A DNA stretch of 10,216 bases from Actinomycetes bacterium (GCA_023436925.1 JAEZHJ010000046.1:1-10216); one strand, 5' to 3'. Positions 1-6,489 are shown, counted from the stretch's first letter. Numbers and translations: made by a program. The notes: generated from the letters alone by a model not told the origin.

Positions 1-113
1 ACCGGGGACTCCGCGGTGAGCCCCAGCGCAGCCTTCTCCTCCAGGTCCACCTCAGCAGGGGTCACCCAGACGGGCGAGCTGCTGAGCGTCGGGACCGACA
101 ACGGCCCGAGCAC
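1..113 (-). CDS. Possible 5' part of an unidentified gene running off the left edge
   Basis: One minus-strand frame is open from base 176 to the window edge, just downstream of an in-frame TGA at 179-177. Over the 39 codons from 119 to 3, I count about 72% GC at first, 54% at second and 90% at third positions, the pattern of a real gene in GC-rich DNA. The peptide reads plausibly (it includes VWVTPAEVDLEEKAAL). A GTG at 113-111 is the best start I can find. It follows an AGGGG that is only 4 bases away, closer than normal, so the start is uncertain. A TTG at 101 or a GTG at 65 could serve instead. I do not recognise the family and assign no function. It could also be a pseudogene fragment, since the same frame looks partly coding upstream of the TGA. 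Confidence 0.3.
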   Translation of the reverse strand, partial: MLGPLSVPTLSSSPVWVTPAEVDLEEKAALGLTAESP

Positions 114-671
114 CAGTCCCCTGGTGCGCGGGCCGATTCGCGTGTGCGGCAGGCCGAGGGCGGTCTGCCGCCGAGGTCAGACGATGTCCCCGCCGCTGGC
201 CCGGCTGCCGGTGAGCAGCTGAACCGGGGCCGGCGGCTGGCCTTGCCCATCGGGACCCGGCGGGCAATCCCTGTGGGGCGGGGGGACGCCGACCGCCCTG
301 AAAACCTGGACAACGGTGCCGGGGCGGGTGAACTGATCGCCGTGCAGGCGGAGCAAGCCTCGCTGGAAGCGTTCCAGGCGCCGCCCCTTCGGTCCTCTCG
401 GCCCACCTGCTCGCGGGCTGCTGGCTGGTGCTGCGTTCCCGGAGACCCCAGACCACCTGTCTGCGCAGGTGAGGACGGAGGCCGCGAGCCCGCGCGTGCT
501 CGGGCGGGGGGCCGAAGGTCGACGATTGACGCGGGCGTCGAAGCCTTGGGGGATGCGCAGCGTCGGCGCCGCCGTTCAGCCGGGCGTACCGCAGGGTCGG
601 GGGAGCGGGGGAGCGGCACTGCCATCCCAGGCTCGCTCAGGGTTGAGCCGGCACGCGGTGGTCGAACAAAA
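114..671. other. Stretch without a callable gene; coding-like minus-strand patches
   Basis: Overlapping open frames exist on both strands here, but this is expected where stop codons are rare because of high GC. The longest frames (bases 62-748 minus and 144-818 plus) translate into arginine-, proline- and serine-rich strings without recognisable motifs. The best coding-like patch is on the minus strand at 377-300, reading LERFQRGLLRLHGDQF and onwards. I count about 38% GC at its second and 81% at its third codon positions, in the same frame as the putative gene at the left edge. That frame is bounded by TGA at 578-576 and TGA at 179-177, and it has no ATG or GTG start. This could be the remnant of a decayed gene. 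No transposase motif, terminal repeat or RNA gene was recognised. Confidence 0.3.
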
Positions 672-750
672 CAGTGCCCGCGCCGGGTGAGAGCCGGACG
701 CGGAACCGAGAGATCGGGTCCTTGTGCGGCCACACCCAACGCGGGCACTG
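661..750 (-). terminator. Possible terminator or 3' RNA structure downstream of the leftward operon
   Basis: An exact 11-bp inverted repeat, CAGTGCCCGCG at 672-682 and CGCGGGCACTG at 740-750, flanks a 57-base interior. Read on the minus strand it lies 10 to 88 bases beyond the stop codon of the last leftward gene, and the second arm runs straight into TTTTGTT (671-665). The interior could form small hairpins of its own, for example CCGA-GAGA-TCGG at 706-717 and a near-palindrome GTGCGGCCACAC around 724-735. A stem closing a branched loop and followed by a T-run is compatible with a terminator, but the loop is far longer than in a standard Rho-independent one. Confidence is therefore moderate. 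Confidence 0.42.
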
Positions 751-759
751 GTCGGAGGG

Positions 760-2130
760 TCAGGCTGCAGCGGCGCCTACCTCGGCTTCGCGCGGCCGGC
801 TCTGCACGATTCGCGTGATTGCCATGCGCACGATGATGAGAGCGAGCGCCACCCCGAGAATCCTGCTGACCAGCCCGGTGCCGATGAAGATCAGCACCAT
901 GGAGACCAGGATCGGCAGCAGGTAGCGCAGGGTCCAGCCGATGTAGCCCGTGAAGGACGGCATGGTGACCTGGGCCGACTCGGCGACTGCCTTCACCATG
1001 AAGTTGGGGCCGTTGCCGATGTAGGTCATGGCACCACAGGTGACGGCACCCAGGCTGATGGCGATCAGATAGGGCTCCGGCACACCCGCGATCACGGCAG
1101 CTCCCGGAACGGAGAGCTGGGTGGCCATCTCGAAGAAGGTGAGATAGGTCGGGGCGTTGTCCAGTACCGACGACAGGCTGCCACTGAAGGCGAACAGGGT
1201 GAACTCGTTCAGCGGCAGGGCTGCGGCGTGCTCACGAAGGAACTCCAGCGCCGGGACCATGGTGAGGAAGATGCCGGAGAACAGCGCGCCCACCTCGATG
1301 ATGGGCCCCCAGGTGAACCCGTTGCGCTCGAACCTGAGCTCACGACTGGTGGTCAGGTACGAGCCCAGCGCCGCCGCGACCTGGACGAGGACGCGAAGCC
1401 ACGGCTGCTCGCCCAGCAGCGCCACGGAGGCGATGATCACGACCAGCCACAGGATGTTGAGGAGCCCCCGGACGCGCACCGTCGCGTCCTCGGTCACGTC
1501 AGGCAGGGTGGCGGACGTCGGTTCGCCGGCCCACTTCACGCGGTCGAGGGAGTAGTAGGTGAGGAGCAGCATCCCGTTGATGAAGAGCCACGGGCCGATC
1601 AGGGCGAGCGTCCAGGTGAACGGCACGCCCCGCATGAAGCCGATGTAGAGCGGGGGATCGCCCAAGGGGGTGAGCAAGCCGCCACAGTTCGCGATCACCA
1701 AGATGGCGAACACGACCGTGTGGGCGCGCTCCTTGCGGTGGGCGTTGGTGGCCAGAAGTGGCCGGATCAGGAGCATCGCCGCGCCGGTGGTACCGATCAA
1801 GCTGGCCAGGACGCCACCGATGGCGAGGATGGCCGTGTTGTTTCGGGGAGTGGCCGCGATCCGGCCCTCCAGGTGGATACCGCCGGAGACGACGAACAGC
1901 GCTCCGATCAGCACGATGAACTGCAGGTACTCGCCAAGGGCGTGAACCACCAGATCCGGTTGGCCGCGCAGCCACACCCACAGGGCGACCGGAATGCCGA
2001 GCCCCAGTGCGACGGCGGCCTTCACCGTATTGCGCTCCCACAGTCGCGCGGACTGTGGGAGCAGCGGCAATACGGCGATGCAGATCAGAAGGCCCACGAA
2101 TGGCGCGAGTGACCACGCGGGGAAGTTCAT
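760..2130 (-). CDS. Polytopic membrane permease of the NhaD / CitMHS_2 (ion transporter) type
   Basis: This 456-residue membrane protein has about a dozen hydrophobic segments. It carries the hallmarks of the bacterial NhaD-like branch of the ion-transporter superfamily, often annotated as sodium:proton antiporter or putative citrate transporter. These are GTTGAAMLLIRPLL (residues 113-126), NCGGLLTPLGDPPLYIGF (148-165), the LDNAP motif (323-327) and YIGNGPNFMVKAVAE (370-384). The family exchanges Na+ for H+ or moves organic anions; which applies here cannot be read from sequence. The ATG at 2130 follows GAAAGG at an 8-base gap. It lies 25 bases after the dctM stop, so it is probably the last gene of the leftward operon. 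It is not a TRAP component: possible roles are export of a product, a second carboxylate route, or restoring the Na+ gradient that TRAP carriers usually consume. The C-terminal tail is short and alanine-rich. Confidence 0.82.
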   Translation of the reverse strand: MNFPAWSLAPFVGLLICIAVLPLLPQSARLWERNTVKAAVALGLGIPVALWVWLRGQPDLVVHALGEYLQFIVLIGALFVVSGGIHLEGRIAATPRNNTAILAIGGVLASLIGTTGAAMLLIRPLLATNAHRKERAHTVVFAILVIANCGGLLTPLGDPPLYIGFMRGVPFTWTLALIGPWLFINGMLLLTYYSLDRVKWAGEPTSATLPDVTEDATVRVRGLLNILWLVVIIASVALLGEQPWLRVLVQVAAALGSYLTTSRELRFERNGFTWGPIIEVGALFSGIFLTMVPALEFLREHAAALPLNEFTLFAFSGSLSSVLDNAPTYLTFFEMATQLSVPGAAVIAGVPEPYLIAISLGAVTCGAMTYIGNGPNFMVKAVAESAQVTMPSFTGYIGWTLRYLLPILVSMVLIFIGTGLVSRILGVALALIIVRMAITRIVQSRPREAEVGAAAA

Positions 2131-2155
2131 GCAAAGCGCCTTTCGTGACCGGCGA

Positions 2156-3460
2156 TCAGCCGAACAGCTTCGGCAAGACCATCTTTGGAATGGTCAGAGC
2201 CAGGTCGGGGATGAAGGTGGTGAGCAGCAGGGTGGGCAGCCAGGCGAAGATGATGAACATCATCGTCGGGAACAACATGTCGTTCACCCTCGCCTTGCAG
2301 ACCCGGCAGCCGAGATACAGCATCGGTGCGGTCGGCGGAGTGATCAGGCCCATGCCCAGGTTCACACCGAGGATCGCAGCGAAGTGAATCGGGTGCACAC
2401 CCAGCGCGACGACGACCGGAAGCAGAATCGGGGTGCACAGGAGGATGCCGGAGGCATCGTCCATCAGCATGCCGATGATGATCATGAAGACGTTGACCAT
2501 CAGCAGGATGATCACCGGGTTCTCCGTGATGCTCAGCAGCGCGTCGGCGATCTGCGTCGGGACGTTCTCCATCACGAGCAGGCGCGACAGGATCATGATC
2601 ATGAACAGCATCACCATGATCACGCCGGTCGTGGCCGAGGTGTCGATCAGGGCCTGCTTGAGGTCCTTCCAGGTGAGGCCACGGTAGATGTAGAGGCCCA
2701 CCGGAATCGCGTAGAGCACGCTGACCGCGGCTGCTTCGGTCGGGGTCAGGACACCGCCGTAGATGCTGCCCAGGATGATCGCGGGCATGAGGAGAGCCGG
2801 CAGCGCAGACACAGTCTTCTTGCGGGTGTCGACCACCCAGGCGCGGGGCGTCTCCTTGGGGGGAATGGTGATCGACATCTTGCGGGTCAGCACCACATTC
2901 ACGCAGATCAGCAAGAAGGCGAGAATGATGCCCGGGATGATTGTGGCGAGGAAGCAGGCCAGAACGGACTGGCCGGACGACCACGCGTAGAGGATCTGGG
3001 CGGTGCTCGGCGGGATCAGCAGGCCGAGGGGGCTGGCGTTGGCGATCAGCGCGGCCGTGTACCCCTTCTTGTAGCCGGCCTTGGTCATCCGCGGCTCCAT
3101 GATCGAGCCGATGCAGCTCAGCGTCGCCGCGGCGGATCCGGAGATGGAGCCGAAGATGGCGCTGGTGATCACGGCGACCGCGCCGAGGCCGCCCTTGAAC
3201 CGCCCGACGAACTTCTCGACCAGGCCGATCAGGTGCTCGCCGATGCGACCGCGCTCCATGACGCCGCCGGCGAGGACGAACATCGGAATCGCGAGCAGGA
3301 CGACCGAGCTGATCTGGCCGTACCCGGCCGACAGCAGGAAGTCCGGCTCAAATCCCAACGAGAACGAGATCCAGATGAAGGCCGCCGCGAAGGCGAAGGG
3401 AATCGGCACCCCGATCACCATCGTGGTGACCAGGATCACGAATGCAATGATGATTTCCAC
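2156..3460 (-). CDS. dctM: TRAP transporter large permease, DctM family
   Basis: This is the 434-residue channel-forming subunit of a tripartite ATP-independent periplasmic-type transporter, which moves substrate delivered by DctP across the membrane using an ion gradient. It has the usual family length and about 12 hydrophobic segments. Family motifs are AIFGSISGSAAAT (residues 101-113), NASPLGLLIPPSTA (141-154), GGVLTPTEAAAVSVLYA (235-251), GMLMDDASGILLCTPILLP (330-348) and GMGLITPPTAPMLYLG (369-384). The two TPT/TPP-type segments are the conserved inverted-repeat elements of the transport core. The GTG start at 3460 shares one base with the TAG stop of dctQ, implying translational coupling, and GAGGGAA lies 10 bases upstream. 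The substrate is unknown. An alternative call such as citrate permease is unlikely given the adjacent DctQ and DctP. Confidence 0.95.
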   Translation of the reverse strand: MEIIIAFVILVTTMVIGVPIPFAFAAAFIWISFSLGFEPDFLLSAGYGQISSVVLLAIPMFVLAGGVMERGRIGEHLIGLVEKFVGRFKGGLGAVAVITSAIFGSISGSAAATLSCIGSIMEPRMTKAGYKKGYTAALIANASPLGLLIPPSTAQILYAWSSGQSVLACFLATIIPGIILAFLLICVNVVLTRKMSITIPPKETPRAWVVDTRKKTVSALPALLMPAIILGSIYGGVLTPTEAAAVSVLYAIPVGLYIYRGLTWKDLKQALIDTSATTGVIMVMLFMIMILSRLLVMENVPTQIADALLSITENPVIILLMVNVFMIIIGMLMDDASGILLCTPILLPVVVALGVHPIHFAAILGVNLGMGLITPPTAPMLYLGCRVCKARVNDMLFPTMMFIIFAWLPTLLLTTFIPDLALTIPKMVLPKLFG

Positions 3461-4140
3461 TACCGTTCACTTCCCTCGGGTGCCGCAGCGGCCTCGCTGT
3501 CGGCGGCTGTGGGGTCGGACGCTTCTGCCGCCGGATCGGCGTGCCCGCCACAGGCGCACTTCCCGCGGAAGGACTCCGGGAGGTAGTCCCGCGCCCCAGC
3601 CTCGGAGAAGTGGCCCTGCACGAAGTACTTCCGGGTGTTCTTGACCAGGTAGACGACCTCGAAGAACAGCATCAGCACGAAGCTGATGAACATAACTCCC
3701 TGAGTGGCAAGAATCGGGATCTTGAGCGCGGTCGTCCGCGGCATCTTCTCCATCAGCCAGACGACCTGGTTGAAGCCCCAGGTCATGAGGATGGTGGTGA
3801 CGATCAGGGTGATGACCTGGGCCAACAGCGCCAGTCCATCCTTGATCCGCAGGTTGTGGATGTAGACGTTGAGCAGATCCGCCTTGATGTGGCTCTCCTC
3901 GTAGGAGCCGTACGCGGCACCCAGGAAGTACAGCCAGAAGGCGAAGAGCAGGATGATGTCTTCGGAGCCGAAGAAGTTCATGTTCATGACGTAACGCATG
4001 AACGCGGTAGCCAGGATCGTCAGGGTTGATCCCACGGCGCACGCGATCGTGATGACGCGCGTGGTGGCGAGCAGGCCTCGCCAGAAGCCGGTTTCAGTGA
4101 TATCGAAGCCCGGTTTTGGTGCAAGGGTTTGGTGTGTCAC
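3460..4140 (-). CDS. dctQ: TRAP transporter small permease, DctQ family
   Basis: This 226-residue protein has four predicted membrane segments (about residues 26-49, 60-80, 104-127 and 141-165). It carries the DctQ pattern of an acidic-flanked second helix followed by a loop (SEDIILLFAFWLYFLGAA at 59-76, then HIKADLL). It pairs with DctM in the membrane and contacts the binding protein. I choose the GTG at 4140 because GGGAAGG sits 8 bases upstream. The frame stays open to 4287, but that extension would overlap the end of dctP and reads like antisense of it. The C-terminus is unusual: after the last helix comes a roughly 60-residue hydrophilic tail containing GKCACGGH (193-200, a C-x-C-x2-H cluster) and then Ala/Asp/Glu-rich low complexity. 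The stop overlaps the dctM start by one base. Confidence 0.92.
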   Translation of the reverse strand: MTHQTLAPKPGFDITETGFWRGLLATTRVITIACAVGSTLTILATAFMRYVMNMNFFGSEDIILLFAFWLYFLGAAYGSYEESHIKADLLNVYIHNLRIKDGLALLAQVITLIVTTILMTWGFNQVVWLMEKMPRTTALKIPILATQGVMFISFVLMLFFEVVYLVKNTRKYFVQGHFSEAGARDYLPESFRGKCACGGHADPAAEASDPTAADSEAAAAPEGSER

Positions 4141-4148
4141 GCAGATTG

Positions 4149-4155
4149 CCTTCCC
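4149..4155 (-). promoter_or_regulatory. Ribosome binding site that sets the dctQ start
   Basis: On the minus strand this reads GGGAAGG, 8 bases before the GTG at 4140. It is the reason for preferring the 226-residue form over the longer open frame that begins at 4287 inside dctP. Confidence 0.7.
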
Positions 4156-4171
4156 AGTGTGGGCAGAGAAC

Positions 4172-4197
4172 TGGGGGCCGGCTTTCGCCGGCCCCCA
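4172..4197 (-). promoter_or_regulatory. Strong hairpin between dctP and dctQ (processing or attenuation element)
   Basis: This is a perfect 11-bp stem with a 4-base loop. On the minus strand the arms TGGGGGCCGGC and GCCGGCCCCCA enclose GAAA, a GNRA-type tetraloop. It starts 7 bases after the dctP stop codon, within the 64-base dctP-dctQ gap. No T-run follows (GTTCTCTGCC), so it is not a standard terminator. The likely effect, known from other operons with binding-protein genes, is to protect the upstream dctP message from 3' decay or let only part of the transcripts proceed, so that more DctP than DctQ/DctM is made. That role is inferred. Confidence 0.65.
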
Positions 4198-4204
4198 AGA
4201 AGTG

Positions 4205-5233
4205 TTACTTGGTCTCCTCGATGAGCATGTCGAGGGTGTCCTGCCCGATATTGGCAGCCAGTCGCGGCCAGGTGAGCTGCTGGGCATTCTCGACGTAGCC
4301 CTGCATCTCTTCGTCGGTCAGGGTGAGGGTCTCGATGCCGTACTCGCGCAGCTGCTCGAGGGCCTTGTTGTCGGCCTCCTCGGCCGTCTTGTAGCTGTTG
4401 ATGGCTTCGGCCATGAAGACCTCCTCCACCGTCGCCTGCAGGTCGGCCGGCAGGCTGTCGAACAGTTCCTGGCTGGCGAAGAAGCCGATGTTCTCCGGGA
4501 AGACGTTGTAGGAGACGAAGTACTTGATGACATCCCGGAAGCCGCTGTAGTTCAGCTGCGGGGTGCCGCCGATCCACCCGTCGACAACGCCGGTCTGCAG
4601 GGCGGTGTAGGCATCGGCGTACGGAATCGTCATCACCGAGAAGCCCATGTCCTCAGCCGCCCAGGCGTTGGACTGGATCGCGGGCGCACGCACCTTCATG
4701 TTCTTGGCCGCGGTCGCGTCAGCGTAGTTCTCGGGCAGGGTCTTGAAGCCCATGCCGACGAATCCCTCGACGTAGATGCCGAGCAGCTTCACGCCGAGGT
4801 TGGCGTGGACCTCGGTGTACTGCTTGTAGAACCCGGAGTCCTGGCCGAACGCCTGCTCCATCTTGTCGTAGGAGGTGACCATGAACGGGACGAAGTTCAT
4901 CTCGAGCTTCTTGTCCATCTCGGACGGGATCGGGATGAGCGCCAGATCGATGGCCCCCTTGGTCAGGTCCTGGTAGGTCTGGGTGTAGTCACCCAGCTGG
5001 CTGGCCGGGTAGAGGGTGACCTCGATCTGGCCGTCGGTCTTCTCGTTCAGGGCGTCCGCGATCCGCTCCAGGGCGGCGTAGCCGGGGTGGCTGGTCTCGT
5101 AGTGGGTTGCCAGGCGGAGGGAGTAGGTCTCCTTCTCCGCTGCTTGGCCCGCGTCGCCTGCGGGAGCGCCTGAGCACGCCGCAAGGCTGATCGACAGGAG
5201 CGGGACAAGCGTCAGGGCTGCCAACTTCTTCAC
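4205..5233 (-). CDS. dctP: TRAP transporter solute-binding lipoprotein, DctP family
   Basis: This 342-residue protein captures substrate outside the cell and delivers it to DctQM. From the chosen GTG at 5233 it begins VKKLAALTLVPLLSISLAAC. The lipobox LAAC predicts cleavage before Cys20 and lipid anchoring, as expected in a Gram-positive cell. The mature protein follows the DctP pattern: LRLATHYETSHPGY, a YPASQLG segment, DLTKGAIDLAL, then KNMKVRAPAI, in which Arg182 corresponds to the conserved arginine that usually salt-bridges a substrate carboxylate. VDGWIGGTPQ follows. Substrate is therefore probably, but not certainly, a carboxylate. The start is set by GGAGAA 5 bases upstream. An earlier in-frame GTG at 5269 overlaps the previous stop as GTGA, but it lacks a ribosome site and would put 12 polar residues before the signal. 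An 11-bp hairpin follows the stop. Confidence 0.94.
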   Translation of the reverse strand: MKKLAALTLVPLLSISLAACSGAPAGDAGQAAEKETYSLRLATHYETSHPGYAALERIADALNEKTDGQIEVTLYPASQLGDYTQTYQDLTKGAIDLALIPIPSEMDKKLEMNFVPFMVTSYDKMEQAFGQDSGFYKQYTEVHANLGVKLLGIYVEGFVGMGFKTLPENYADATAAKNMKVRAPAIQSNAWAAEDMGFSVMTIPYADAYTALQTGVVDGWIGGTPQLNYSGFRDVIKYFVSYNVFPENIGFFASQELFDSLPADLQATVEEVFMAEAINSYKTAEEADNKALEQLREYGIETLTLTDEEMQGYVENAQQLTWPRLAANIGQDTLDMLIEETK

Positions 5234-5238
5234 TGTGG

Positions 5239-5244
5239 TTCTCC
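5239..5244 (-). promoter_or_regulatory. Ribosome binding site that sets the dctP start
   Basis: On the minus strand this reads GGAGAA, 5 bases before the GTG at 5233. The resulting N-terminus (VKK, then a hydrophobic stretch, then LAAC) is a textbook lipoprotein signal. The alternative GTG at 5269 has no such site. Confidence 0.65.
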
Positions 5245-5265
5245 GTGCTGTTGAAGGTTGTGTGT

Positions 5266-6348
5266 TCACGCGCCGGTGCGCACGTACTCGAGGATTTCTT
5301 CGACCGTCATCCCGGCCAGGCCGAGATCGGTTGCCGTCATGCCACGCTCGCGCCAGTCGGTCTCGTGGATGACGTTGTAGATGTTGATGACCGCGTCGAT
5401 CATCGGAGTGTCAAGCCCCAGCGCGTCGGCGATCGAGGCCCAGGGGACCAGGCCGAACGGCGTATCCTCAGTCAGGTAGCGATCCCAGATGGTGTTGGGG
5501 CCGCTGATCGGGGTGAGGGAGATGGCGCCGTGGCCTGCCGCGTACAGCTGCTGCCAGGTGTAGTTGTCGGGCATCCCGGAGAAGTCCTCGATCGGGCGGA
5601 GCTGGTAGCCGAAGGCCTCGCCGATCGCCTTGCGCTCGTTGTCCAGCGCGATGTTCAGCTTCGAGGTCGACGGCGTCCAGCCGTGCTCGTAGATGAAGAA
5701 GTTGACGTCCGGTCGCTCGATGTTGGAGATGTTCAGCAGGCAGGCACCGGAGTGCATGGTCGGGTTGACGATGGACAGGCCGCACTCGAGAACATCCTTG
5801 TAGACCTTCTCGAACGGGAAGAGGTCCGCCCGGAACTCCTCGATCACCTCGTCGCCGCCGCGGGCCGGCAGGAAGGCGATGTTGACGGGGTTCAGGCCGA
5901 AGATCGACACCTTGCCGGGCGCGGAGAGCCGCGCGTCGTAGGGCAGGTTGTTGACGTCGGCCAGCAGCGGCTTCGGCGCGTCGCCGAAGATCTTGGCGAT
6001 CTGCAGGGCAGCGAAGGCGCCCGGGATGACCACGAGCCGTTGATCGGCCTTCACCCGTCCCTTCAGCGCTTCGGCGTAGCCCTCGTGACTGAAGGCCGGC
6101 GCAACCAGGCAGATGTAGTCGGCTCCGGCGATCGCTTCGTCAAGGTCGCTGGTCACCAGGTCCAGGCGTGCGGCCCCTTCCACAACGCCGACGGCGTGGA
6201 TGGTCTTCGTCTCGAAGACCACGCGCATCCGGTCGGCGAACTGCGGCATCTCGTACATCGCTACGGAGTGGCCTCTGAGCGCGAAGTCGGCCGCCATCGC
6301 GTGCGCTCCGTGACCTCCACCCAGGACAGCTACTCGTTTGGATTCCAT
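5266..6348 (-). CDS. NAD(P)-dependent octopine/nopaline-dehydrogenase-family enzyme
   Basis: This is a 360-residue cytoplasmic oxidoreductase. Known members reversibly join a 2-keto acid and an amino acid by reductive amination, giving opines; many bacterial members have no known substrate. The N-terminal Rossmann domain opens with VAVLGGGHGAHAMA (residues 7-20), a GxGxxA-type nucleotide loop. The C-terminal octopine-dehydrogenase domain is recognised by NPTMHSGACLLN (195-206), in which His199 matches the family's catalytic histidine. LDNERKAIGEAFG (235-247) has Asp236 as its likely partner, and DRYLTEDTPFGLVP (289-302) is also typical. Start at the ATG at 6348: GAGGAG lies 8 bases upstream, whereas the earlier GTG at 6381 would add 11 untypical residues. 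It is the first gene of the leftward operon, so it is produced together with the TRAP transporter. It may make or break down an amine-linked substrate or act as an imino or hydroxy-acid dehydrogenase; the substrate cannot be read here. Confidence 0.88.
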   Translation of the reverse strand: MESKRVAVLGGGHGAHAMAADFALRGHSVAMYEMPQFADRMRVVFETKTIHAVGVVEGAARLDLVTSDLDEAIAGADYICLVAPAFSHEGYAEALKGRVKADQRLVVIPGAFAALQIAKIFGDAPKPLLADVNNLPYDARLSAPGKVSIFGLNPVNIAFLPARGGDEVIEEFRADLFPFEKVYKDVLECGLSIVNPTMHSGACLLNISNIERPDVNFFIYEHGWTPSTSKLNIALDNERKAIGEAFGYQLRPIEDFSGMPDNYTWQQLYAAGHGAISLTPISGPNTIWDRYLTEDTPFGLVPWASIADALGLDTPMIDAVINIYNVIHETDWRERGMTATDLGLAGMTVEEILEYVRTGA

Positions 6349-6356
6349 CTTTATGA

Positions 6357-6362
6357 CTCCTC
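6357..6362 (-). promoter_or_regulatory. Ribosome binding site that sets the opine-dehydrogenase-family start
   Basis: On the minus strand this reads GAGGAG, 8 bases before the ATG at 6348. It decides for the 360-residue form over the GTG start at 6381. Confidence 0.75.
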
Positions 6363-6381
6363 GTGTGGGCTGCCGGCACAC

Positions 6382-6401
6382 GCCCCACGACTTCGTGGGG
6401 C
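6382..6401. repeat. Perfect 9-bp palindrome in the leader of the leftward operon
   Basis: GCCCCACGA and TCGTGGGGC are exact inverted copies separated by CT. A near-copy of the right arm, TCGTGTGGGC, lies at 6361-6370 over the ribosome site of the opine-dehydrogenase-family gene. It could be a protein-binding palindrome or, in RNA, an 8-bp hairpin with a 4-base loop about 10 to 30 bases into the inferred transcript. There is no T-run, so it is not a typical terminator. Confidence 0.5.
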
Positions 6402-6418
6402 CTCAGCAGCATGCCCGT

Positions 6419-6447
6419 AATGTACCGAAGCTGCCCGGTTCTGGCAA
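6419..6447 (-). promoter_or_regulatory. Predicted promoter of the leftward operon
   Basis: On the minus strand, TTGCCA (6447-6442) matches the -35 consensus at 5 of 6 bases. It is followed after exactly 17 bases by TACATT (6424-6419), which fits the TAnnnT form of the -10. Transcription would begin near 6412, leaving a leader of about 63 bases before the opine-dehydrogenase-family start. The spacer contains one copy of the 10-bp direct repeat described separately. Confidence 0.6.
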
Positions 6448-6475
6448 AGAACTTGCGGAATCTGCCCGGTTTGGC
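6427..6475. promoter_or_regulatory. Paired direct repeat, probable operator of the DeoR-type regulator
   Basis: CTGCCCGGTT occurs at 6431-6440 and again at 6462-6471, in the same orientation and 31 bp apart. Similarity extends to GAAnCTGCCCGGTT followed by (C)TGGC. The 31-bp period is about three helical turns, so both copies face the same side of the DNA. One copy lies in the -35/-10 spacer of the inferred leftward promoter and the other in the spacer of the inferred rightward promoter. Tandem sites next to their own gene are common for DeoR-family repressors. The identity of the binding protein is inferred. Confidence 0.6.
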
Positions 6476-6481
6476 TAGCGT
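6453..6481 (+). promoter_or_regulatory. Predicted promoter of the rightward operon, possibly giving a leaderless mRNA
   Basis: TTGCGG (6453-6458) and TAGCGT (6476-6481) are 17 bases apart and fit a weak -35 and a TAnnnT -10. The expected transcription start, about 7 bases after the -10, falls at or next to the ATG at 6490. No good ribosome site precedes that ATG, which agrees with leaderless translation. The match to consensus is weaker than for the leftward promoter. Confidence 0.4.
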
Positions 6482-6489
6482 CGGGCACC

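Noticed and set aside
62..818. Overlapping open frames of 224-228 codons on both strands in the left flank
   Set aside because: Arg/Pro/Ser/Gly-rich strings with no motifs; such lengths arise by chance where stop codons are rare.
724..2112. Long plus-strand open frame of 462 codons opposite the NhaD-like permease
   Set aside because: It is rich in Gly, Asp, Gln, Glu and His, the usual antisense image of a GC-rich membrane-protein gene. The opposite strand has clear family motifs and a ribosome site.
1994..3586. 530-codon plus-strand open frame over dctM
   Set aside because: Composition is Asp/His/Gln-rich with no domain, and it spans the junctions of three real minus-strand genes; an antisense shadow.
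4141..4287. Extended N-terminus for DctQ starting at 4287
   Set aside because: The added 49 residues overlap the 3' end of dctP and cross the hairpin, while a good ribosome site precedes the GTG at 4140.
6382..6401. Palindrome as a terminator between the divergent operons
   Set aside because: It lies between promoter and first gene of the leftward operon and has no T-run on either strand, so termination is unlikely.
3998..6420. Two 391-codon plus-strand open frames over dctP and the opine-dehydrogenase-family gene
   Set aside because: Both are Val/Gly/Asp-rich antisense images of well-supported genes and lack convincing starts.
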